Source: Bacillota bacterium (GTDB lineage: Bacteria; Bacillota; Clostridia; Acetivibrionales; JAEXSP01). From it: 64,000 bases of DNA. The position numbers were made by a program, and so were the translations under genes. The notes under the pieces are model-generated. The model worked only from the letters and a program-made list of their open reading frames with translations. It made no database searches and was not told where the DNA came from. This document shows, piece by piece, positions 18,388-27,553 of the stretch. The DNA lies in assembly GCA_023453795.1 (NCBI GenBank), contig JAEXSP010000036.1, positions 1-64,000 on the forward strand, read 5' to 3'. Within the stretch, counting starts at the first letter, position 1. Each line of letters starts with the position of its first letter.

Positions 18388-20352
18388 CTAAATTATTTCT
18401 TTTACAAATTTACGCTTTGTTATTACATAGAATACGGTTTGAAAGGCAAAGTACACTACTACTACGATAGTCGCATTGAGCATGAATTCCTTAATAATAG
18501 CCTCTCCGCCGACCATATGTGTGACAAGATACATTAACACATAGCCTATGATACTACCAAGAAGCGGAGGAGCGAAGAAAGTAGGCAGAAGTTCTCTTGA
18601 AAAGATTTTTTTGACCTCCCGCTCGGTAATTCCTATCTTGTAGAGCTTGAAGAATTTTATCCTATCATCCTCCATTTCGGTGGATTGCTTGAAATATAGG
18701 ACACTTCCGGCAGATATGAAGAATAATGCCCCAATAAAGCTCATTACAAATATGAATAGGGAATAGCTCTTCTTTAACCCTCTATAGTTATCAATCATAG
18801 TACTGATTTTAAATAATTTTATTTTTTCCTTATCAAGGGTTTTATTATTGCTATTTGATTGGGATAGGGCATTCTTAAGCTTAGCTGCGATATCTTCGGA
18901 CTTCTTCCAGTCTTTGAAGTTTATTGAATGTATGATCCCGATATTAACGGGATCAAGAGCACTTTTCATTTTTTGAAAGTCCCTGTCGTTTACGACGATC
19001 CCGGAGCATGCAGGATACGCGTTGATTCCGGTTATCCATTTCATCTGATCAGTGTGAACGGAATCCTTAACAATAAAATCAAAGGATTTGGCTCCGTCCC
19101 TTAGGCTTATATGGCTTGAAGGAGATATTCCATGATAGCCCGGAACCCAATCGGTTATTATGTTTACAGCCTGACCGTCAGGTATATGGATATTGGTTTT
19201 AAAGAAGCTGTTGTAGCTGCTTGCGGAGATGACCGGTTTTGTTTGCAGTTTGTCATACTTCTCATTGCTTTTAAAGGATAATTGCAGAAGTTCTATGGAT
19301 TTTTCTGCCTTAACCGTTGTAATACCTTCGTTTATAATTTTGTGGAGTTGATCAGGTGAAATACTGTTTATTCCGGATATCTCGACATACTCAATATGAC
19401 CGTTCTGTCCCATCTCAGTAATATAATCCGCAAGAGAATAGAGTGAAAACGGGCTTGCTACACAAAAAACTATCATAGCGCTTAAAACGGTCAATATGAA
19501 CAATACTTTCTTGCCCTGCCTGAATTTATAATTTATTTCTGTAATGACAAGTATATTCTTGAGGTAAGAGGTTGTTCTATTCCTGATAATTCTCAGCAAA
19601 ATGCTTCCCAAGTGTGATATGATAAGGTATTCAGCTGTAAAACTCATAGCGGTGAACAGTAAAATGAGAAGCATATTGCTCTTGAGCTCCTTATCGTTTG
19701 CTATTAAAACAATTGCGGCTAATGATAAAATAAGCAGGATTACCCCGAGAATCCCAAGCACAAGACTGTTTTTGCTCTCTTCTGCAAGCTTTCTTTCTTC
19801 TTTCATCAATTCAGATATTTCCAGTTTTCTTGTAGAAAATATTCCAATAGCAACAACAAGGACAAAAATCAGCGCAAATATTACAAGGGTGAGTCCAAAG
19901 CTCCTATAATCCAGAGAATATTCGACATTGCTTAAATTAATAATCCTGGCTACAGCCATTTGAAACAGTCTTGAAAAGATCAAGCCTGCGATTATTCCTG
20001 ATAGTGTTGAAATCAGCATAATGAGACTGTTTTCAATTACTATTATTTTCCTTACTTCGTTTTTTGTCATTCCCAATGTCATATAAAGGCCAAATTCTTT
20101 GTATCTGGATTTTATAAAGGAGCTGTGAGCATAATTTATGAAGATAAGCGAAAACAAAACGATTGCTGCAAGCGAAATTGTAAATACGGCGGTCAGGCCG
20201 TCTTTGTCAGTATAGTCTGTTATCTGCTTATTGAAAAACAGAGTGGAGTAAATAAAAAACATCATGACCGCAAAGCTGCTGCACAAAAAATAGGATGTGT
20301 ATTTGCGGATATGCTTTTTGAAGTTCCTTACAGCAACATCTTTAAATCTCAT
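18388..20352 (-). CDS. bceB: BceB-type ABC transporter permease
   Basis: Large FtsX-like permease of about 654 residues. It has an N-terminal membrane segment, a block of membrane helices between about 55 and 300, an extracytoplasmic domain of roughly 200 residues (about 305-520) and three C-terminal helices. The ten-helix layout with one big outer domain between helices 7 and 8 is the hallmark of BceB proteins, which bind the lipid-linked target of peptide antibiotics such as bacitracin and pass the signal to the kinase. ATG at 20352 follows GGGTGAG and overlaps the end of bceA by 11 bases; an upstream start 15 bases earlier is less likely. Confidence 0.88.
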   Translation of the reverse strand: MRFKDVAVRNFKKHIRKYTSYFLCSSFAVMMFFIYSTLFFNKQITDYTDKDGLTAVFTISLAAIVLFSLIFINYAHSSFIKSRYKEFGLYMTLGMTKNEVRKIIVIENSLIMLISTLSGIIAGLIFSRLFQMAVARIINLSNVEYSLDYRSFGLTLVIFALIFVLVVAIGIFSTRKLEISELMKEERKLAEESKNSLVLGILGVILLILSLAAIVLIANDKELKSNMLLILLFTAMSFTAEYLIISHLGSILLRIIRNRTTSYLKNILVITEINYKFRQGKKVLFILTVLSAMIVFCVASPFSLYSLADYITEMGQNGHIEYVEISGINSISPDQLHKIINEGITTVKAEKSIELLQLSFKSNEKYDKLQTKPVISASSYNSFFKTNIHIPDGQAVNIITDWVPGYHGISPSSHISLRDGAKSFDFIVKDSVHTDQMKWITGINAYPACSGIVVNDRDFQKMKSALDPVNIGIIHSINFKDWKKSEDIAAKLKNALSQSNSNNKTLDKEKIKLFKISTMIDNYRGLKKSYSLFIFVMSFIGALFFISAGSVLYFKQSTEMEDDRIKFFKLYKIGITEREVKKIFSRELLPTFFAPPLLGSIIGYVLMYLVTHMVGGEAIIKEFMLNATIVVVVYFAFQTVFYVITKRKFVKEII

Positions 20353-21106
20353 TCTGCTCACCCCCAAGCACTGCCAGACAGTCGAGTATTCTATCGAAGA
20401 ATTCCTTTCTGTCGCCCTTACTGGTGATTTCCATGTTTACCTGGCCGTCTTTTATAAAAATTATTCTTTTGCAATAGCTTGCGGCAAATGTATCATGTGT
20501 TACCATGAGGATGGTATTCTTACTTTCCTCATTCATTTTCTGAAAGCATTTCATTACTGCTTTGGAGGACTTGGAATCCAGATTTCCCGTTGGCTCGTCT
20601 GCAAAAACGATGGCCGGGTCATTTGCCAGAGCTCTGGCCACAGCCGCCCTTTGCTGCTGGCCTCCTGATACGCTGCAGGGGTATTTTCCGGCTATCCCAT
20701 AGATGTCGAACAAGGACATTATTTCCTGAGCCTTAGCTTCCATTTCGGAAGCCTTTCTTTTATCAAGAATCATAGGAAGCATTACGTTTTCCTTCAAAGT
20801 AAGACTGTCCAGAAGATTGAATTCCTGAAAAACAAAGCCCAGTTTTTGCCTTCTGAAAAGAGCAAGCTCATTCTTTTCCATAGTGCTTATATTTTTACCT
20901 GCTATTTCAATGATTCCTGATGTGGGCTTGTCAATCCCGCTTAAAATGTTCAGAAGGGTAGTCTTTCCGCTGCCTGAGGGACCCATTACTCCAACGAATT
21001 CTCCTGATTCAACCTTTATATCTACACCGTTTAAGGCTATGGTAGAGTTCTCCTTGGCTCTTCCGCCATATGTCTTAGTTATGTTTTTGGCATTCAATAC
21101 TAACAT
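20342..21106 (-). CDS. bceA: BceA-type ABC transporter ATP-binding protein
   Basis: ATPase of about 254 residues in the MacB/LolD/BceA group. Walker A GPSGSGKTTLL, Q-loop VFQEFNLLDSLTLKENVMLP, signature CSVSGGQQQRAAVARAL, Walker B IVFADEPTGNLD and switch VTHDTFAASY are intact. ATG at 21106 follows GGGAGG at seven bases; an upstream start giving 19 extra residues has no such site. With BceB it forms a detoxification pump and flux sensor for cell-wall-active peptides. Confidence 0.92.
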   Translation of the reverse strand: MLVLNAKNITKTYGGRAKENSTIALNGVDIKVESGEFVGVMGPSGSGKTTLLNILSGIDKPTSGIIEIAGKNISTMEKNELALFRRQKLGFVFQEFNLLDSLTLKENVMLPMILDKRKASEMEAKAQEIMSLFDIYGIAGKYPCSVSGGQQQRAAVARALANDPAIVFADEPTGNLDSKSSKAVMKCFQKMNEESKNTILMVTHDTFAASYCKRIIFIKDGQVNMEITSKGDRKEFFDRILDCLAVLGGEQNEI

Positions 21107-21187
21107 CTTTTTTGCCTCCCTTATCGAATATATACTAAGTGTAATGCTTTGAGGCAAATGCAACCATCGAAATAGCTTAAAATAACC

Positions 21188-22204
21188 TTACAGTTTTGAA
21201 AGGTATTTAATTATAACACTGGTACCTTTGCCTTGTTCCGATTCTATTGATATGGAATGGCTAAGCTTGGAGGCGATTACAGAACAGATATAGAGTCCTA
21301 TGCCTGTTGCGTTTTTATATTTTCTGCCTTTCTCACCTGTAAAGAAAGGCTCGAAAATCCTTGGGAGATCATACGAAGGTATGCCTATTCCTTCATCTCT
21401 GATGGTAAGAAAGGTTGAAACACCCTTTTGTTCTATAGTGAAAAATACATTCTTGCTGAGTTCGGTCGGTGCTGAGTATTTAATTGCATTCGAAACGATT
21501 TGCTCAAGCATAAGTTCATTCCACTTAGAGTCTGAAAGTACAAAGGCATTTTCTCCTTTATATTCAAAATGCGGAAAGACCTTGCTATATATGAACTGAT
21601 TCTTTTTACCGTTTATGACTTTCTTTACTGAAGCAGCAAGGTCGGTAGATTCAGGAATATAATCCTTTGAAAATTCCTCTAGACGCATAATATTGAGAAC
21701 CTGATCGAGTATTGAACGGAGTCTTTCATTTTCTTCTCCGACGGCAGTCAAGGCGCCTTTTGGGATAACCGCCTCTGCGCTGTACTTTTGTATAATCAGA
21801 TCTATTACTGAAACAGGGGTTTTCATGTTATGAACCCACTGTGAAATAAAGTGCCTGCTGTTCTTGTTTTCAATACTTATTTCTGAAATCTCATTTATGT
21901 ACTTGGTGTGTATACTGCTTATAACCCGGGCCGTTTGTTCCTGTTCAGCCGTATTCGGATTGAGTTCAAAGGATACATTATTGATGCTCATTTGCAGATT
22001 GGAATTAAATCTATAATACCTTATCCATTCTATTATAATTACTATGGAAAGAACAAATGCCGAAATGATAAGAGGGTAAACGATTTCGACAGTTCTTTTG
22101 GCGGAAAGACTGAAAAAAGCAATAAGAAAAAAGCTGTTTGCAATAAAACCGACGGTGTATGGAAGCTTGTCCCTTAAAAAGCCGGCAATTATTTTCTTAT
22201 TCAT
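21188..22204 (-). CDS. bceS: BceS-type intramembrane-sensing histidine kinase
   Basis: 338 residues with two N-terminal membrane helices (about 12-32 and 40-60) separated by only a few residues, so there is no outer sensor domain. The phosphoacceptor box is SQWVHNMKTPVSVIDL, the form typical of BceS kinases, followed by N-box EQIVSNAIKYSAP and G-boxes RDEGIGIPSYDL and GIGLYICSVIA. Such kinases respond through the BceAB transporter encoded just downstream rather than sensing drug directly. Confidence 0.92.
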   Translation of the reverse strand: MNKKIIAGFLRDKLPYTVGFIANSFFLIAFFSLSAKRTVEIVYPLIISAFVLSIVIIIEWIRYYRFNSNLQMSINNVSFELNPNTAEQEQTARVISSIHTKYINEISEISIENKNSRHFISQWVHNMKTPVSVIDLIIQKYSAEAVIPKGALTAVGEENERLRSILDQVLNIMRLEEFSKDYIPESTDLAASVKKVINGKKNQFIYSKVFPHFEYKGENAFVLSDSKWNELMLEQIVSNAIKYSAPTELSKNVFFTIEQKGVSTFLTIRDEGIGIPSYDLPRIFEPFFTGEKGRKYKNATGIGLYICSVIASKLSHSISIESEQGKGTSVIIKYLSKL

Positions 22205-22235
22205 GGTTATTCTCCGATCCTCAATTTATCCGAAG

Positions 22236-22928
22236 TTATTCCAAAAGGGATGAATCAAAGTAATAGCCGGTTCCTCTCTTGGTCTTTATTATATCACTAA
22301 GACCAATGTCGGCTAATTTATTTTTTATACGGGTAACATTAACTGTAAGGGTATTGTCATCAACAAACGAGCTGTCGTCCCAGAGTTCTTCAAGCAGCTC
22401 TTCCCTGGATACAATTTTATCCCTTTTATCAAGCAGCTTTTTTAAAAGCTTGTATTCATTTTTGCTTAGTTCTGAGGTGACTGAATTGTAATTTATTTTA
22501 AAGCTGTTGTCATCGAGAGAGAATTTATTAAATTGGAAGCCGCCAATATCTGATTTGGAGTATTCTCCATAGGTTCTTCTTAGCGCAGCCTTTATTTTGG
22601 AATGCAGTATATCGGTGTTAAACGGCTTAATCACATAATCATCGGCCCCAAGTTCTATTCCCATAATTTGCTCCATTTCACCTGTTCGGGCAGACATAAT
22701 TATAATAGGGACACTTGATTTTCTTCTCATTGTACGGCAAAGATAGAAACCGTCAAAATAAGGAAGGTTGATATCGAGCAGCACCAGATCCGGATTGATT
22801 TGTTCAAACTGACTTTCAATATTCTTGAAGTCGCTGATGGTTGAAACTTTGTATTCATATTTTTCAAGGTACTCCTTAAGAAGTGCCTGAAGGCTTTGAT
22901 CGTCTTCTATAATAAGTATCTTATACAT
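22236..22928 (-). CDS. bceR: BceR-type OmpR-family response regulator
   Basis: 230 residues. The receiver domain has the acidic pair in IIEDD, phospho-acceptor aspartate in LVLLDINLPYFDG, threonine/serine switch IIIMSARTG and lysine in YVIKPFN. The C-terminal winged-helix OmpR DNA-binding domain spans about 130-228 (SREELLEELWDDSSFVDDNTL). First gene of the regulator-kinase-ATPase-permease operon, with a TATAAT-like box in the 60 bases before its start. It presumably activates the bceAB part of its own cluster. Confidence 0.92.
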   Translation of the reverse strand: MYKILIIEDDQSLQALLKEYLEKYEYKVSTISDFKNIESQFEQINPDLVLLDINLPYFDGFYLCRTMRRKSSVPIIIMSARTGEMEQIMGIELGADDYVIKPFNTDILHSKIKAALRRTYGEYSKSDIGGFQFNKFSLDDNSFKINYNSVTSELSKNEYKLLKKLLDKRDKIVSREELLEELWDDSSFVDDNTLTVNVTRIKNKLADIGLSDIIKTKRGTGYYFDSSLLE

Positions 22929-22990
22929 AGAGCAGCTCCTTATTTACCAGCTTTCTTATGTAATATATTATATCAGATAAAATACTTATG

Positions 22991-23025
22991 CAAAATAAAA
23001 GAGGCGTATCTGATACGCCCCTCAT
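22991..23025 (-). terminator. Rho-independent terminator of the zinc-ribbon gene
   Basis: On the minus strand GAGGGGCGTATCAGATACGCCTC forms a strong stem followed by TTTTATTTT, just after the stop codon of the zinc-ribbon gene. Confidence 0.85.
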
Positions 23026-23031
23026 TGTTCA

Positions 23032-23232
23032 TTACCACCTGTTTCCGCCGCCGTTCCTGTTTCCGCCGAAACCGCCGCCATTGGGTTTCCTTTGTTGTTT
23101 TCTTGCCTTCCTGCAATCGTTGCATCTCTGTGGCTCATTTTCGAAGCCCTTTTCCTTGTAGAAAGCCTGTTCGCCCTCAGTGAAAATGAATTCAGCACCA
23201 CAATCCTTGCATGTCAATGTTTTGTCAGCCAT
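23032..23232 (-). CDS. Small zinc-ribbon protein with Gly/Asn/Arg-rich tail
   Basis: 66 residues. One zinc ribbon is formed by CKDCG near the start and CNDCRKAR about 30 residues later, matching the short zf-trcl-type proteins often annotated as probable zinc-binding domain proteins. The last 20 residues are GGGFGGNRNGGGNRW, an RGG-like flexible tail that often binds RNA. AAGGAGG precedes the ATG, so it should be well translated. Role unknown; nucleic-acid binding is a reasonable guess. Confidence 0.75.
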   Translation of the reverse strand: MADKTLTCKDCGAEFIFTEGEQAFYKEKGFENEPQRCNDCRKARKQQRKPNGGGFGGNRNGGGNRW

Positions 23233-23436
23233 TTGTTCAACCTCCTTAATTTTTGGATTTAATAAATTTCTGACTTTTCACTCCAAAAATATAGGAGGGC
23301 AAGGTCTAAAATAGATTAAATCTTACTATGAAATCATTATAACATAGGAAATTTATGTATTCAAGATGATTTAACAATTTATTACATATTATGTTTAATT
23401 TATCCTATTTATGCAATGAAAAATATTTCTCTACTA

Positions 23437-23464
23437 AAATATTTCTCTTATGTAAACATATGTA
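23437..23464 (+). promoter_or_regulatory. Possible sigma-E-like sporulation promoter
   Basis: In the 359-bp AT-rich gap before the LysM/GH18 gene, AAATATT (23437-23443) lies 13 bases before CATATGTA (23457-23464), resembling the sigma-E form KMATATT-N13/14-CATACAMT. Spore cortex-lytic enzymes of this family belong to mother-cell regulons in Bacillus, which fits. The match is approximate and the rest of the gap shows nothing else. Confidence 0.3.
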
Positions 23465-23591
23465 TTTGGTGTGAATATACTAATATATAAAATATCAATT
23501 ATATGTACCGTGAACAGAGATTATAGCATAAGAATATAGAAGCTGGGAGACTGATTTTAACATTAATTTATGTGAATGAGGGGTGAGTAAT

Positions 23592-24881
23592 TTGACAATA
23601 CACGTTGTTCGTCCAGGAGATACCGTATGGATGCTCGCAAGAAGGTATGGCGTCAGCATGGACAGCATAGTTTCAGCCAATGGCTTGCAGGATATACCGC
23701 ACCTTGTTGTCGGCCAGGCATTAGTAATTCCAACCAGAGAAAGTGGATATCTTGTTAAGCCCGGGGACTCGTTATGGTCAATTTCAAGAAAATTTAACGT
23801 ATCTGTAGCCGGTATTGCAGCCTTAAACGGTATAAGCGTTAATGCTACGATATACCCGGGAATGATTCTAAGAATACCGCAAAGCGCCAAAAACTATGGA
23901 TTTGTTGAGGTGAATGCCTTTATAGAACCATCCACCAGTCAGGCTGAAGCTGAACAAATAAATGAGGTTGGACGATACCTTACCTATATCAGTCCATTCA
24001 GTTATCAGGTCATGCCGGATGGAGGTCTCACATCGCTTAACGATACGGTAATGGTTGAGACAGGGAGAAGAAACAGAACTGCAGCATTAATGGTGCTAAC
24101 CAATTTTAGAAACGGTAATTTTGACACGGCTTTGGCACATACTGTTCTTTCAAACGATAATATTCAAAATACCTTGATAGAAAATGTAGCAAACACAATG
24201 AAAAGAGTTGGCTATTATGGACTGATTATAGATTTTGAAAGAGTAGACCCTGCCGACAGGCAGCTGTATAACAGCTTTTTAAGGAGAATAACATCGAGAC
24301 TGCACCAGCAAAACTACATTGTGGGTTCGGCACTTGCCCCGAAAACCTCCGATGCTCTTACGGGGGCGTGGTATGGAGCTCATGACTATAGGGCGCATGG
24401 AGAAATCCTTGATTTTGTAATACTTATGACATATGAGTGGGGTTGGTCCGGGGGTCCGCCGTTTGCTGTTGCACCTATCAATTTTGTAAGGCCTGTCATA
24501 GAATATGCGGTTTCAGTAATACCCAGAAAAAAGATCTTTATGGGTGTTCCATTATACGGTTATAACTGGAGACTTCCCTATAAGCCCGGAAATCCTTTTG
24601 CCAGAAGGGTTTCACCCCAGGATGCAATAAAATTGGCTGCCAGATATAATGCAAGCATATTGTATGATTACAAGGTTCAATCGCCGTATTTTTATTATTA
24701 TGATGAAGATAGAGTCCAGCATGTAGTCTGGTTTGAAGATGCAAGAAGTGTTCAGGCGAAGTACCTGCTCTTAAATGAATTTGCTTTGAGAGGAGTCAGC
24801 TATTGGGAACTGGGACTTGAATTCCCGCAGAATTGGGCTGTCCTTGATAACATGTTCAACATAGTCAAGGTTATACCTTAG
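23592..24881 (+). CDS. sleL: Spore cortex-lytic N-acetylglucosaminidase, LysM-LysM-GH18
   Basis: About 429 residues. Two LysM peptidoglycan-binding repeats (about 1-46 and 50-97: VRPGDTVWMLARRYGVSMDS and VKPGDSLWSISRKFNVSVA) precede a GH18 catalytic barrel. The GH18 acid motif is present as GLIIDFERVDP, and ILMTYEWGWSGGPP and WFEDARSV match SleL/YaaH enzymes that cut spore cortex peptidoglycan during germination. No signal peptide, as in that family, since the protein is made in the mother cell. TTG at 23592 follows GAGGGGTGA at good spacing; a GTG nine bases earlier overlaps the ribosome site. Confidence 0.87.
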   Translation: MTIHVVRPGDTVWMLARRYGVSMDSIVSANGLQDIPHLVVGQALVIPTRESGYLVKPGDSLWSISRKFNVSVAGIAALNGISVNATIYPGMILRIPQSAKNYGFVEVNAFIEPSTSQAEAEQINEVGRYLTYISPFSYQVMPDGGLTSLNDTVMVETGRRNRTAALMVLTNFRNGNFDTALAHTVLSNDNIQNTLIENVANTMKRVGYYGLIIDFERVDPADRQLYNSFLRRITSRLHQQNYIVGSALAPKTSDALTGAWYGAHDYRAHGEILDFVILMTYEWGWSGGPPFAVAPINFVRPVIEYAVSVIPRKKIFMGVPLYGYNWRLPYKPGNPFARRVSPQDAIKLAARYNASILYDYKVQSPYFYYYDEDRVQHVVWFEDARSVQAKYLLLNEFALRGVSYWELGLEFPQNWAVLDNMFNIVKVIP

Positions 24882-24910
24882 ACATAGGCACTAAACCTTT
24901 AAAGAAGTAA

Positions 24911-24938
24911 AGCAGCAGGATAATAGCCTGCTGTTTTT
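24911..24938 (+). terminator. Rho-independent terminator
   Basis: CAGCAGG/CCTGCTG stem with a 7-base loop, then a run of T, 30 bases after the LysM/GH18 stop codon. Confidence 0.8.
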
Positions 24939-25137
24939 GTTTTGGTGAAATCTTCCGAACTGCAAATAAATATTTTTATTATCAAGGTCTATAAGCCCGC
25001 ATAGTGTACTTGACAAAAAGAGCTTTATTAAGGAAAATATTATTATATTCCATTCTCTGAATAGAATAGTTTCCAATAATTATGTTTGAACAGTTAAACT
25101 AAAGGACAAAATTATCTTATGAGAGAGCTGAGTTAAT

Positions 25138-25998
25138 ATGAATGCTAATCACGGTCCCAAAAAACTTAATAGATTTGTTGAATATCTGCCTGGTTTTATC
25201 AAGTTTTACAAAATAAAAAATGAATATGTAACACCGTTGGTTTTTATTGTTTTATTGGGCGCTTTGTTTATCCTTGCAGCTTTAAAAAGCAATATTGTTA
25301 TCGACAACAGTATAAACAAGGTTTTGGATATGGTGAATTCCAACAATATAGATTATGAGAAATATTTTAAATACTTAACTTCCATTTCAATTGTGACATG
25401 TCAGTTTTATTTGATGTACGTTGGAGCGAACCTTATATCGAAGATAGTTACCTCCGTATACCTTGCTGCATACATTAAAGACCAGAAGGATGAGCCATAT
25501 TTCTTTAAAAGTATATTGCTGACTTCTGTCAGGAGCCTTAAAAATATTATTCTGACAAGTGTTGATTTTTATGCTGCGGTTTTATTAGGGCTTGCACTTT
25601 TCTTGATTTCTTTCGGATCCGTATATGCTGCGGTACTGGTAATCCCTTTAGTTTTTCTGGGGTGTATCGGATGGGGCATCTTAAAGCTCTTCTTTATATT
25701 CAGCAACTGTATTGTACTTGACAAAGGAAAGGGATTTTCTGCTGCTGTCAAATACAGTATGAAGCTGATTGAAGGGAGTAGGGGAAGCATCTTTTTATAT
25801 GTAATCGTGTTCTTTGTACTTGTTGAAATTACAACCCTATTCATTGCTTCACTATTTTCCTCACTGAGCAGTTTAATATATTTAGTGTTCATACCGACTT
25901 TCGTCAATGTTATAGCAAGGCTCATGCAGGTAAGGCTTGTAGCCCGTATGTATATTGATCTTGAATATGGACAGGTTGAAAAGGAAGAAGAATTCTAG
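25138..25998 (+). CDS. Multi-pass membrane protein of unknown function
   Basis: 286 residues with about six hydrophobic segments (near 31-52, 80-105, 140-160, 163-190, 215-240 and 243-260). The N-terminal LPGFIKFYKIKNEYVTPLVF stretch is amphipathic. Composition resembles DUF4013-like or glycerophosphoryl-diester membrane-domain proteins, but I cannot name the family. It stands alone, converging with the lipoprotein gene at a 12-bp gap, so the two transcripts may overlap. Confidence 0.7.
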   Translation: MNANHGPKKLNRFVEYLPGFIKFYKIKNEYVTPLVFIVLLGALFILAALKSNIVIDNSINKVLDMVNSNNIDYEKYFKYLTSISIVTCQFYLMYVGANLISKIVTSVYLAAYIKDQKDEPYFFKSILLTSVRSLKNIILTSVDFYAAVLLGLALFLISFGSVYAAVLVIPLVFLGCIGWGILKLFFIFSNCIVLDKGKGFSAAVKYSMKLIEGSRGSIFLYVIVFFVLVEITTLFIASLFSSLSSLIYLVFIPTFVNVIARLMQVRLVARMYIDLEYGQVEKEEEF

Positions 25999-26010
25999 AG
26001 ATAATTTATA

Positions 26011-27543
26011 CTATTCGACTATTCTCGCATTGTCTGATTTAAAAATATCTTCCCACTTTTGAACGTATTTTCCACTCGCCCATTCTGCCATGATTATTGA
26101 ATCCCCGCTATGAAGTTTGATTTTTTTCAGGGGGGAAGTGCTTAATATGCCGTTATCAATAGCATAAACCAGGAGCTTTTGGCTTGTTCTGATTATTGCT
26201 ATGTCCTTTTTAGGGGAGGTAAATGCGTCTATCGCTTCAGGCACTCTGTCTTTTATTGCGGTCCACGGTACGGACAGGGTGTCATAGTAAACGACAGTGG
26301 ATGGGGGAATGAGGCTTATTCTATAATCATCGTTATAATATACCCCACGGGACATATAGCTGTATCTGCCCTTGATTACCCAGTGGCCGGTTTTGCGTAC
26401 AATACCGAAGTCTTCGTACTCTATCGCTTGGTTTAATTCACGCGTATTATTTAAGTACAGTCCTTTTAGCAGGCTGCTTTTGGCCCTTTTAAGGGCATTT
26501 GCGCCCGCCTGACCGGCAATGTCATAAATCTTGACTCCCTTTGGTTTGGAGAGGCTATCTATCGGAACAAGCCATAGACGGGTTAGGCTTCCCTTGGTAT
26601 TAACCTTTAGCTTGCTCATCTCTATAGTTTCAATAGAAATATAATCATTCCCGACGTAGCTTATATTATTGTAAATGCTGGATTTGCCATTTCCCCACAA
26701 ATTATTGCCAATGGCAGGCGAATAGGCTTTTGGGGCCTCGGTCACAGGGAATTTTTCTGCAGAAAACATATTTTCATCTCTGGCGCCGCTGACGATTCTG
26801 TTTTCTTTAACCTTCCAGAAGCCGTCCATTCGCGGCAATAATATTCCGTTTGTTTCCAAAATGGGGTGAAGCACCTTTTTTTCAGCAGAAATCCATATTG
26901 ATTTATAGCTGTACTCCTGAATACCTTGATGTGAGTTTCTTGTTTTCTTTAAAGATTTGATCCCAATAATTACACCTGATTTGGGATCTGTATCATTCTT
27001 TGAAGCGGTATCAGCTGCAGTCCTTTCTTTGCTTTTGTTTATAGCTAATGTGTCAAAACTAATGTCCACTGCGTTCGACTGCTTTTTTAAATAGAGCAGG
27101 CTGCTGTCTACCAAGGTCATAACAGAACCGTCGTCTGTCATGATGATGTCATAAAGAAATCTGTTTTCGCTTGTTACTGTAATTACATTTATGTCTTTGT
27201 GTTTTATGCCGAGTGAATCGATTGGTGCACCGATATTGAAAAGAAAATAGTCCTCAGGATCGATTCTTTTTATTTTATAACCGATATTGGTCCAATATTC
27301 GTTTCCCAATTTCGCGGCATTTTCAGAAAATTGGGCACCTTCCTTAAGCCAGGGACTTTTGCTTTGATAAACAAAGGAATTATTCTCCTTTTTAAGACAT
27401 TTAATAATTTTCCATTTTCCATGGACAGGAACTGATTTGTTACCGGGGACATCCATCTTGATGCCTGTATCGAAGGAATAAAGGGAGCACCCGCTTGTGA
27501 AAAGCAATATAAATATAATAAAAGGCAGCAGAATTTTTCTCAT
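26011..27543 (-). CDS. Lipoprotein of unknown function in a two-component operon
   Basis: About 510 residues from ATG at 27543, which follows AGAGGTGA. Signal peptide with a lipobox ending LLFTSGCS places the lipidated cysteine at about residue 19, so it is anchored on the outer face of the membrane. The rest is beta-rich with no recognised enzyme motif; the Trp- and Tyr-containing segments resemble lipoproteins that sense envelope state. It starts 10 bases after the histidine kinase gene in the same direction, so it may be a sensory partner or an output of that kinase. Confidence 0.72.
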   Translation of the reverse strand: MRKILLPFIIFILLFTSGCSLYSFDTGIKMDVPGNKSVPVHGKWKIIKCLKKENNSFVYQSKSPWLKEGAQFSENAAKLGNEYWTNIGYKIKRIDPEDYFLFNIGAPIDSLGIKHKDINVITVTSENRFLYDIIMTDDGSVMTLVDSSLLYLKKQSNAVDISFDTLAINKSKERTAADTASKNDTDPKSGVIIGIKSLKKTRNSHQGIQEYSYKSIWISAEKKVLHPILETNGILLPRMDGFWKVKENRIVSGARDENMFSAEKFPVTEAPKAYSPAIGNNLWGNGKSSIYNNISYVGNDYISIETIEMSKLKVNTKGSLTRLWLVPIDSLSKPKGVKIYDIAGQAGANALKRAKSSLLKGLYLNNTRELNQAIEYEDFGIVRKTGHWVIKGRYSYMSRGVYYNDDYRISLIPPSTVVYYDTLSVPWTAIKDRVPEAIDAFTSPKKDIAIIRTSQKLLVYAIDNGILSTSPLKKIKLHSGDSIIMAEWASGKYVQKWEDIFKSDNARIVE

Positions 27544-27553
27544 TAATTCACCT

